Origin: Rhodopseudomonas infernalis
GTDB lineage: Bacteria; Pseudomonadota; Alphaproteobacteria; Rhizobiales; Xanthobacteraceae
Assembly: GCF_022271405.1 (NCBI RefSeq)
Contig: NZ_JAJNAL010000034.1
Location: 7,501-55,714 of the forward strand
Length of the DNA stretch: 48,214 bases
Direction: 5' to 3'
Made by a program: the position numbers and the translations under genes. Of this stretch, positions 34,017-40,938 are shown in pieces. Position 1 is the first letter of the stretch. Each line of letters starts with the position of its first letter. A model generated the notes under the pieces. That model did no database searches, was not told the origin of the DNA, and worked only from the letters and a program-made list of their open reading frames with translations.

Positions 34017-34432
34017 TGTCGCCGATGCTCAGTTGGGACCTGCTGCGCTTCGGAATCGTGTCGGCCATCGGGCTCGGCTTCGACCTCTCGACCGCCTGGG
34101 CGCTGGCCGTGTTCGCTGGGATCCCGCTGGCGGGTGCGGCCTCTGTCGGCGTCCTGGTCGGTGCGATCGTCAACTATCTGCTGCACGAAACATGGACGTT
34201 CCGCTCCAACGGGGGCCGGCTATCCGGCCGGCGCTGGCTGCTCTATATGGCGACCCTGGCCGTCACCCTGTTGGTCAGGGCCGGCGTCATTGCGGTTCTG
34301 CAGCTCTTCGTCCTGACCGGGGCAGGGCATGAATTCACGACGCTGTCCATCGCGATCGGCACGTCGTTTGCCGTCAACTACCTCCTCAGCAAGTATCTCG
34401 TGTTCCGCGCCGGGACCGAACAAGTCATTTGA
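34016..34432 (+). CDS. GtrA-like family membrane protein
   Basis: 138 residues with four hydrophobic helices: LRFGIVSAIGLGFDLSTAWA at the start, GAIVNYLLHETWTFRS and GTSFAVNYLLSKYLVFRAG later. The N-Y-L-L-x-x-x-W/Y-x-F-R pattern, present twice, is typical of GtrA. GtrA proteins are proposed to flip polyprenyl-phosphate-linked sugars across the inner membrane and are usually encoded with a GtrB transferase. The start ATG overlaps the previous stop (TGATG). Confidence 0.85.
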   Translation: MSPMLSWDLLRFGIVSAIGLGFDLSTAWALAVFAGIPLAGAASVGVLVGAIVNYLLHETWTFRSNGGRLSGRRWLLYMATLAVTLLVRAGVIAVLQLFVLTGAGHEFTTLSIAIGTSFAVNYLLSKYLVFRAGTEQVI

Positions 34433-34450
34433 AGCCCGATCGGACGCAAC

Positions 34451-35263
34451 ATGATTGACATTCCCACGCCGGCGGTCGCGGATTGGCAGGTGCCGGCCTT
34501 CCGCGCCGATCTGTATGGCGAAAAGCGCCACGACTACGCGTTGGTGATTCCGGTGATCAATGAAGGTCAGCGGATCCGCGACCAGCTACGGCGCGTGCTC
34601 GCTGCGTCGCTGCCGGTCGATGTCATCGTCACCGATGGCGGCTCGACCGACGGCTCGCTCACGCCGGACTTCGTGGCTTCCGTCGGCGTTCGCGCGGTGC
34701 TTACCAAGACCGGATCCGGACGCCTGAGCGCACAGCTGCGTGTGGCCTATGCTTGGTGTCTGCAGCAAGGCTACGCCGGCATCGTCACGATCGACGGCAA
34801 CGGCAAGGACAATGTCGAGGCCGTGAGCCATTTCGTCGCCAAGCTGCATGACGGCTACGATTATGTTCAGGGCTCGCGCTATCGCCGCGGGGGGGCCGCC
34901 ATCAATACGCCGCTGGAGCGCACGATCGGCAATCGGCTGATCCACGCGCCCGTCATGAGCCTCGCCAGCCGACACTGGTTGACCGACACCACAAATGGAT
35001 ATCGCGGCTATTCGCGCCGCTTCCTGCTCGATCCCCGAGTGGCGCCGTTCAGGGATATCTTCATCAACTACGAATTGCTGTTCTATCTGACGGTGCGCGC
35101 CGGGCAACTTCGCTATCGAATCTGCGAAATACCCGTACGCCGCTGCTATCCCGTAGGAGAGGCGACACCCACCAAGATCCGAGGCTTCTCAGCAAAGTTC
35201 GCGATCATCAAACAGCTCGCCGAAGCTGCGACAGGACGATTCAACCCATTCTCGCCTCTTTGA
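34451..35263 (+). CDS. DPM1-like GT2 glycosyltransferase
   Basis: 270 residues. YALVIPVINEGQRIRDQLRR and VDVIVTDGGSTDGS form the GT-A nucleotide-sugar site. TIDGNGKDNVEAVSHFV takes the place of the DAD-G-Q-H motif of dolichyl-phosphate mannosyltransferases. YDYVQGSRYRRGG and TDTTNGYRGYSRRFLLD are also DPM1-like. No C-terminal membrane helices are seen, so it is a soluble or peripheral enzyme. It probably charges a polyprenyl phosphate with a sugar that the adjacent GtrA-like protein flips. It is the last gene of the cassette. Confidence 0.87.
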   Translation: MIDIPTPAVADWQVPAFRADLYGEKRHDYALVIPVINEGQRIRDQLRRVLAASLPVDVIVTDGGSTDGSLTPDFVASVGVRAVLTKTGSGRLSAQLRVAYAWCLQQGYAGIVTIDGNGKDNVEAVSHFVAKLHDGYDYVQGSRYRRGGAAINTPLERTIGNRLIHAPVMSLASRHWLTDTTNGYRGYSRRFLLDPRVAPFRDIFINYELLFYLTVRAGQLRYRICEIPVRRCYPVGEATPTKIRGFSAKFAIIKQLAEAATGRFNPFSPL

Positions 35264-35283
35264 GGCAGAGAAGCTTCTCAGCC
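35264..35283. terminator. Weak hairpin after the glycan cassette
   Basis: GGC-A-GAGAAGCTTCTC-A-GCC forms an interrupted palindrome immediately after the last cassette gene. There is no T run, so intrinsic termination is doubtful. The remainder up to the tRNA (35284-35507) holds no supportable gene. Confidence 0.3.
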
Positions 35284-35507
35284 CGTACGTTTGCGCCAGC
35301 TTCGAACACCATCCGCGGCCGGAACGACGGTGAGAAGCGAGCGAGCCGAAGCGAAATTTCTGCGTCAGAGGGAAGGCTTTGAGGGCGGTTCGTCAGCCTG
35401 TCGCGGCGAATTCCTGCGGCCGACGCGCCGAAGCTTTCTCTTACGAAGATCTGGAAAGTGGCAGAGCGGGGGAGGCAAGCCGGAGCCGATCGCTTTGCCT
35501 CAAGATC

Positions 35508-35581
35508 TGGCTGGGGAACTAGGATTCGAACCTAGACAAACAGAGTCAGAGTCTGTTGTGCTACCGTTACACCATTCCCCA
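35508..35581 (-). tRNA. tRNA-Gln (anticodon CUG)
   Basis: Read leftward, the sequence starts TGGGGAATGGTGTAACGGTA and ends TTCCCCAGCCA. The acceptor stem TGGGGAA pairs with TTCCCCA. The anticodon stem ACAGA/TCTGT encloses CTCTGAC, giving anticodon CTG for CAG codons. The T arm has GGTTCGAATCC. The U1-A72 pair is a usual tRNA-Gln feature. CCA is encoded at 35510-35508. Confidence 0.95.
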
Positions 35582-35743
35582 CCGAAAATGCCGGCAAGGC
35601 CAGGCACTTAGGGTCGAGCCGGGGGCGGGGCGAAGTGGGCCGGCCCGGCGGCTCGGATGGGGGCGACTTCTAGCGGGGTCGGGCGCTCCCTGCAAGGGGC
35701 TTCCTGACGAAGATGCCAGCTTTGGATCGAACTCCCCTTCGCC

Positions 35744-38700
35744 TCACTCTGCTGCCTGCTTGACCTCGCCGTGCGGCAGGCCGGGCTGGTCCGGGCGTCT
35801 GCCGCGGCTCCAGTTCGACAGGGCGTTGGAGAGGCGGTCGAGATAGAGATAGACGACAGGCGTCGTGAATAGCGTCAGCGCCTGGCTGACGGCGAGGCCG
35901 CCGACCATGGCGTAGCCGAGCGGCTGGCGGATTTCCGACCCTGTGCCGGTGCCCAGCATCAGCGGCACGCCGCCGAGCAATGCGGCCATCGTGGTCATCA
36001 TGATCGGGCGGAAGCGCAGCAGCGCCGCCTTGCGGATCGCCTGTTCGGGGTCGAGATGCTCGTCGCGCTCGGCCGCGATGGCGAAGTCGACCAGCATGAT
36101 GCCGTTCTTCTTGACGATGCCGATCAAGAGGATGACGCCGATCAGCGCGATCAGGCTGAAATCGAAGCCGAACAGCATCAGGATCGCCAGCGCGCCGACG
36201 CCGGCGGAGGGCAGGGTGGAGAGGATCGTCAGCGGGTAGATGTAGCTCTCGTAGAGGATGCCGAGGATCAGATAGACCACCACCAGTGCGGCGAGGATCA
36301 GCAGCGGTACGGTGCCGAGCGACTGCTGGAACGCCTGCGCGGTGCCCTGGAAGCTGCCGTTCAGTGTCAGCGGCGCGCCGATCTCGGCCATCGCGCGCTG
36401 CACCGCCTCGGTGGCCTGGCCGAGCGCAGCGCCCGACGCCAGATTGAAGCTGATCGTGGTGGCCGGAAACTGGCCCTGATGCGCGATCGACAGCGGCCGC
36501 ACCGGCACGGTGGTCCATTTGGCGAAGGCCGACAGCGGCACTGCGCTGCCGGTGGTCGGCGAGGTGATGTAAATCTTGTCCAGCGACTCGACCTTGCCCT
36601 GCAGCTCCGGCAGGATTTCCAGGATGACGTGATACGAGTTGGTCTGGGTGAAGTATTGCGCGACCTGGCGCTGGCCGAAGGCGTCGTACAGCGTGTCGTC
36701 GATCAGCTGCGGCTGGATGCCGAAGCGCGAGGCGGTGTCGCGGTTGATGGTCAGCGTCAGCGTGGTGCCTTCGGTCTGCTGGTCGCTGGCGACGTCGCGC
36801 AGCTCCGGCAGTGTCTGCAGCTTGGCCAGCACCTTCGGCGCCCATTCGTTGAGCTCGGTGAGATTGGCGTCCTGCAGGGTGTATTCGAACTGGGTGCGGG
36901 TCGGCCGGCCGCCGAGCCGGACGTCCTGCGCGGCCTGCATGAACAGCCGCGCGCCCTCGACCTGCTCGAGCTTGGGCCGCAGCCGTGCGATGATCTGCTG
37001 CGCACTGGCGTCGCGGTGGTCGCGCGGCTTCAGCGTGATGTACATCCGCCCTGTATTGAGTGCACTGCCCGAGCCGCCGATCGACATCGCCACGCTGGCG
37101 ACGTCGGGGTCGGCCAGCACGATTTTGCCGAGTGCCTCCTGGTGCGCCTTCATGTCGGCGAACGAGATGTCCTGCGCGGCCTCGGACGACGCGGTGATCA
37201 GGCCGGTGTCCTGCTGCGGGAAGAAGCCTTTCGGGATCACCATGAACAGGTAGACCGAAAGCCCCAGCGTGGCGAAGAACACCATCAGCGTGGTGAAGCG
37301 CCAGCGCAGCACCAGATCGAGCCCGCGCTCATACGCGCGCAGCATCGCCTCGAATCCGCGCTCGCTGAGCTCGTACAGCCGGCCGTGCTTGACCGCATGC
37401 TCGTTGCGCAGGAAGCGCGACGCCATCATCGGCGTCAGCGTCAGCGACACCACCAACGACACCACGATGGTCATCGCCAGCGTCACGGCGAATTCGCGGA
37501 ACAGCCGGCCGATGATGCCGCCCATCAGCAGCAGCGGGATCAGCACCGCGATCAACGAAATCGAGATCGACACGATGGTGAAGCCGATTTCGCCGGCGCC
37601 CTTCAGCGCCGCCGCCATCGGGCTCTCGCCTTCCTCGATGTAGCGGGTGATGTTCTCCAGCATCACGATGGCGTCGTCGACCACGAAGCCGACCGAAATC
37701 GTCAGCGCCATCAGCGACAGATTGTCGAGCGAATAACCGGCCGCCCACATTAGCGCGCAGGCGCCGAGCAAGGCGAGCGGCACGGTGATGCTCGGAATGA
37801 TGGTGGCCCAGACGCTGCGCAGGAACAGGAAGATCACCATCACCACCAGCGCGATGGTCAGCAGCAGGGTGAACTGCACGTCCTCGACCGCGGCCCGGAT
37901 GGTCTGGGTGCGGTCGCTGATCACGTCGATCTTGATCGCCGGCGGGATCGCCGCGACGAGGCGCGGCAGCTGCGCCTTGATCTTGTCGACGGTGTCGATG
38001 ACGTTGGCGCCGGGCTGCTTGAAGATCACCAGGAACACGCCGCGCTTGCCGTTGGCCCACGCCGCCTGCTTGGCGTCCTCGGGCCCGGCGACCGCCTGGC
38101 CGATATCGCGAATCCGCAGCGGCCCGCCGTTGCGATAGGCGATGATGACGTCGTTCCAGTCCTTGGCGCGGGTGAGCTGGTCGTTGGCGTAGATCGTGTA
38201 GCTGCGCTTGGCGCCGTCGAGATTGCCCTTCGGGCCGTCCACAGTGGTGATGCCGATGCGGGTGCGGACATCCTCCAGCGACAGGCCCTTGGCGACCAGC
38301 TTGGCCGGATCGACCTGAATGCGGATGGCGGGTTTCTGCTGGCCGCCGATAAGCACCTGGGCGACACCGGTGATCTGGCTGATCTGCTGGGCGAGCTGGG
38401 CGTCGACCGCGTCGCTCACCTTGATCAGCGGCAGCGTGTCGGAGGTCGCCGATAGCAGCAGGATCGGCGAGTCCGCCGGGTTGACCTTGCGATAGGTCGG
38501 CGGGCTCGGCAGCGTCTTCGGCAACTGGCCGCCGGCGGCGTTGATCGCCGCCTGGACATCGTTGGCGGCACCGTCGATGGCACGGCCGAGGTCGAACTGG
38601 ATCGTTACCGCGGTGCTGCCGAGCGAACTGCTCGACGTCAGCTGCGCGACGCCGGGGATCTGGGCGAACTGCCGCTCCAGCGGCTGCGCGACCGACGAGG

Positions 38701-38884
38701 CCATCGTCTCGGGGCTGGCGCCGGGCAGGCTGGCGGAGACCTGGATGGTCGGAAAGTCGACCTGCGGCAGCGGTGCGACCGGCAGCATCGGATAGGCGAC
38801 CAGACCGACGAACAGGATGCCGGCCATCAGCAGCGAGGTGGCGATCGGAAAGCGGATGAACGGAGAGGAAATGCCGCCGCTCAT
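35744..38884 (-). CDS. RND efflux transporter, MdtB/MdtC type
   Basis: 1046 residues, the full RND length. It starts MSGGISSPFIRFPIATSLLM, has the periplasmic start QVDFPTIQVSASLPGASPET, and the paired acids of helix 4 in SVGFVVDDAIVMLENI that carry protons. VSLTLTPMMASRFL and, in the second half, KNGIMLVDFAIAAERD with the closing GSEIRQPLGYAMVGGLAVSQ are HAE1/MdtBC signatures. It exports drugs or toxic compounds across both membranes with a fusion protein and a TolC-like channel. Only one transporter gene is present, unlike the MdtB-MdtC pair of E. coli. No outer-membrane channel gene is seen. It lies one base after the fusion protein gene. Confidence 0.95.
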   Translation of the reverse strand: MSGGISSPFIRFPIATSLLMAGILFVGLVAYPMLPVAPLPQVDFPTIQVSASLPGASPETMASSVAQPLERQFAQIPGVAQLTSSSSLGSTAVTIQFDLGRAIDGAANDVQAAINAAGGQLPKTLPSPPTYRKVNPADSPILLLSATSDTLPLIKVSDAVDAQLAQQISQITGVAQVLIGGQQKPAIRIQVDPAKLVAKGLSLEDVRTRIGITTVDGPKGNLDGAKRSYTIYANDQLTRAKDWNDVIIAYRNGGPLRIRDIGQAVAGPEDAKQAAWANGKRGVFLVIFKQPGANVIDTVDKIKAQLPRLVAAIPPAIKIDVISDRTQTIRAAVEDVQFTLLLTIALVVMVIFLFLRSVWATIIPSITVPLALLGACALMWAAGYSLDNLSLMALTISVGFVVDDAIVMLENITRYIEEGESPMAAALKGAGEIGFTIVSISISLIAVLIPLLLMGGIIGRLFREFAVTLAMTIVVSLVVSLTLTPMMASRFLRNEHAVKHGRLYELSERGFEAMLRAYERGLDLVLRWRFTTLMVFFATLGLSVYLFMVIPKGFFPQQDTGLITASSEAAQDISFADMKAHQEALGKIVLADPDVASVAMSIGGSGSALNTGRMYITLKPRDHRDASAQQIIARLRPKLEQVEGARLFMQAAQDVRLGGRPTRTQFEYTLQDANLTELNEWAPKVLAKLQTLPELRDVASDQQTEGTTLTLTINRDTASRFGIQPQLIDDTLYDAFGQRQVAQYFTQTNSYHVILEILPELQGKVESLDKIYITSPTTGSAVPLSAFAKWTTVPVRPLSIAHQGQFPATTISFNLASGAALGQATEAVQRAMAEIGAPLTLNGSFQGTAQAFQQSLGTVPLLILAALVVVYLILGILYESYIYPLTILSTLPSAGVGALAILMLFGFDFSLIALIGVILLIGIVKKNGIMLVDFAIAAERDEHLDPEQAIRKAALLRFRPIMMTTMAALLGGVPLMLGTGTGSEIRQPLGYAMVGGLAVSQALTLFTTPVVYLYLDRLSNALSNWSRGRRPDQPGLPHGEVKQAAE

Positions 38885-38885
38885 C

Positions 38886-40097
38886 TCAGCGGGCTCCGTC
38901 GGCTGATCCGGCGATGGGGGCGCCCCGTGGCTGGCTGTCGGCGACCTTGAAGGCCACCGGGGAGCCGGGCTTCACTTTGTATTGGCCGCCGACAATGACG
39001 CGGTCGCCGGGCTCCAGCCCGCCTTCGACCACGGTGTTACGGTCGTTGCTCGGCCCGACCTGCAGCTTGCGCACCTGCGCTTTGCTGTCGGCATCGACCG
39101 CATAGGCATAAAGCCCGTTGGCGCCGTGCTGGATCGCCTCGTTCGGCGCGACGACGACATCGTCGAGCGTTTTCACCAGCAGTTCGGTGGAGACGGCGAG
39201 GCCGGGCCACAGCGCGTGGTCCTTGTTGTCGAACACCGCCTTGAGCCGCACCGTGCCGCTGTTGGAATCGACCTGGTTGTTGACGACCGAGAGCACGCCC
39301 TCCGAGAGCCGCGTCTTTCCATCGGTGGATAGCGCCACCACCTGCAGCGGATGCGCCGCCTGCGCCTTGTTGATGTCGGAGACGCGCTCCTCGGGCGCCG
39401 TAAAGATCACCGCGATCGGCTCGATCTGCGCGATGGTGACGATCCCGGTCTGGGTGGCGGCGTTGACGATGTTGCCTTTGTCGACCTGGCGGATACCGGT
39501 CACGCCTGAGATCGGGGCCCTCACGCTGGCGTAGTCGAGCTGGGTCTGGGCATTGGCGATCGCCGCGTCGTCGGCCGCGATCTGGGCGGTGAGCTGCTGG
39601 ACAGTTGAGCGCTGGGTGTCGGTCTGCTGCTTGGTGGCGAATTCGCCGAGCCGCACCGAGCGGCCGAGATCGAGCTGGGCGTTGGCGAGATTGGCCTGGT
39701 CCTGCTCCTTCTTGGCCTTGGCCTGGTCGAGCGCGGCCTGGAACGGCCGGGGGTCGATCTGGGCGATCAGGTCGCCGGCCTGGACGATCTGACCTTCCTT
39801 AAAGGCGATCTTGTCGATCTGGCCGTCGACCCGGGTCCGGACCACGACGGTGTTGAACCCCTGAACAGTTCCGAGGCTGGTCAGATAGACCGGGAAGGAG
39901 GCCTTCTGAACGGTTGCCACGGTGACCGGAACGGCCGCGGCCGAGCCGGACTTGCCGCCGTCCTTAGCGGTGGATCCGGCGCCCTGCTGGCTTGCGGGCG
40001 CGGCGCGATAATGCTGCCAACCCCAGGTGCCTGCGCCCACCGCTCCTAGGAGGGCGACAACGATCAAGGCGAGGCGGGGGCTGCGGGAAGAGATCAT
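38886..40097 (-). CDS. RND efflux membrane fusion protein (MdtA-like)
   Basis: 403 residues. An N-terminal membrane anchor (LALIVVALLGAVGAGTWGWQ) is followed by a Ser/Gly/Lys linker. The barrel-sandwich start is VRTRVDGQIDKIAFKEGQIV with the partner half VRAPISGVTGIRQVDKGNIV, joined by an alpha-helical hairpin (ALDQAKAKKEQDQANLANAQ). The beta-barrel (IEPIAVIFTAPEERVSDI) and membrane-proximal domain follow. Organisation and length match MdtA. It couples the transporter to an outer-membrane factor. It is the first gene of the operon; a long inverted repeat lies about 100 bases upstream. Confidence 0.95.
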   Translation of the reverse strand: MISSRSPRLALIVVALLGAVGAGTWGWQHYRAAPASQQGAGSTAKDGGKSGSAAAVPVTVATVQKASFPVYLTSLGTVQGFNTVVVRTRVDGQIDKIAFKEGQIVQAGDLIAQIDPRPFQAALDQAKAKKEQDQANLANAQLDLGRSVRLGEFATKQQTDTQRSTVQQLTAQIAADDAAIANAQTQLDYASVRAPISGVTGIRQVDKGNIVNAATQTGIVTIAQIEPIAVIFTAPEERVSDINKAQAAHPLQVVALSTDGKTRLSEGVLSVVNNQVDSNSGTVRLKAVFDNKDHALWPGLAVSTELLVKTLDDVVVAPNEAIQHGANGLYAYAVDADSKAQVRKLQVGPSNDRNTVVEGGLEPGDRVIVGGQYKVKPGSPVAFKVADSQPRGAPIAGSADGAR

Positions 40098-40197
40098 GAC
40101 GATCCGTTACGTTCGCTGCCGGAATTCACATGGGCACACGCCGTCCAGCCTGTTGCGGCGGTCAGGGACGATTGGACCTAACCAGCGGTGCAGGCAG

Positions 40198-40230
40198 TGT
40201 AAACACACTTGGGCTTGAAAGTGCGTTACA
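40198..40230. promoter_or_regulatory. Long imperfect inverted repeat, candidate repressor operator of the RND operon
   Basis: TGTAAACACACTT (40198-40210) and AAGTGCGTTACA (40219-40230) are near-perfect inverted arms with an 8-base spacer, about 100 bases upstream of the fusion protein start. TetR-family repressors of RND pumps often bind dyads with TGTAA...TTACA ends, so this is a fitting operator. No regulator gene is next to it. The rest of 40098-40437 shows no supportable gene. Confidence 0.45.
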
Positions 40231-40437
40231 TTGCCAAAGCTTCATGAATCGCTTGCCAAGCGCACCGCTGCAGTGGTTTTCGCGCGGTCAATAGCTTCGA
40301 GTTCGGGAGGCCGAAGCGTTTGCCCTAGATCTGACCAATTTGCCAGTTGAGAACGGTTCCAATTGTCAGCGGGCGGACTCTCGGTCATATCCGGCGACAA
40401 TCCAGCCGCATTCGGCCGGGGCGAGCCGGAGTGGGGA

Positions 40438-40683
40438 ATGGAAGAACTGAACGGGCGGATGATCGCCTGCCAGATCCTGATCACCGGGCTGATCGCGCGC
40501 GTGGCCAACGATCAGGCCGATCCGCTGCGTTTCCTCAGTGAGTTTCGCGACGAGATCCGCGCGGTGGTGAGCGGCATCAGAATTGGCGGCACAATGGACT
40601 CCGAACGCGTGCGCGTGACGGCGCAGCAGACGGTCGATGAGTTGTTCGCGTTGATGAAGCCGCCGAGCGCGCCGGCGGACTAA
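40438..40683 (+). CDS. Hypothetical small protein
   Basis: 81 residues beginning MEELNGRMIACQILITGLIA and ending with an acidic/Pro tail (LFALMKPPSAPAD). It reads as mostly helical (ARVANDQADPLRFLSEFRDE, then IRAVVSGIRIGG). No membrane helix or known motif is recognised. The ATG at 40438 has GGAGTGGGG upstream; a longer in-frame version starting at 40363 is less likely. It lies alone between the divergent RND operon and the iron-uptake operon. I do not recognise a family. Confidence 0.55.
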   Translation: MEELNGRMIACQILITGLIARVANDQADPLRFLSEFRDEIRAVVSGIRIGGTMDSERVRVTAQQTVDELFALMKPPSAPAD

Positions 40684-40810
40684 GCGTGCGCGTTTTCTGT
40701 GTACTATCCAAGTACCACAGCTCTGCGCGCAAAAAATCCGCAATTGCTTAGCTTCTGCGCAATTTCCTTCGGATTGCTCACCCGCCTCCGGATGTTTACG
40801 GAGGCGCTTG

Positions 40811-40827
40811 TTTAGAACCGTTTTGAT
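40811..40827. promoter_or_regulatory. Irr/ICE-like iron control box upstream of the siderophore receptor
   Basis: TTTAGAACCGTTTTGAT matches my remembered iron-control-element consensus TTTRGAAYNRTTCYAAA at 14 of 17 positions. It lies about 110 bases upstream of the receptor start. In Bradyrhizobium-related bacteria Irr binds such sites under low iron. The position and gene function fit; binding itself is inference. Confidence 0.45.
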
Positions 40828-40899
40828 CTTGAACGATTCCAGCGCGACAAACGCGCGCGTGCGTTGACCCTCTATTTTGCGGTCGATACCACTGAAATT

Positions 40900-40922
40900 C
40901 TGCAGATAATTACCATCTGCAG
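40900..40922. promoter_or_regulatory. Inverted repeat just upstream of the receptor start
   Basis: CTGCAGAT-aattacc-ATCTGCAG is a perfect 8-base dyad with a 7-base spacer. It ends 16 bases before the GTG start and abuts the G-rich ribosome binding site. It could be an operator, or an mRNA hairpin that limits translation. Confidence 0.45.
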
Positions 40923-40938
40923 GTTTTGGGGGGCACAA

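Noticed and set aside
35508-35581. tRNA-Gln as an attachment site for a genomic island containing the glycan cassette
   Set aside because: No integrase gene and no second copy of the tRNA 3' end were noticed on the cassette's far side, so there is no support beyond proximity.
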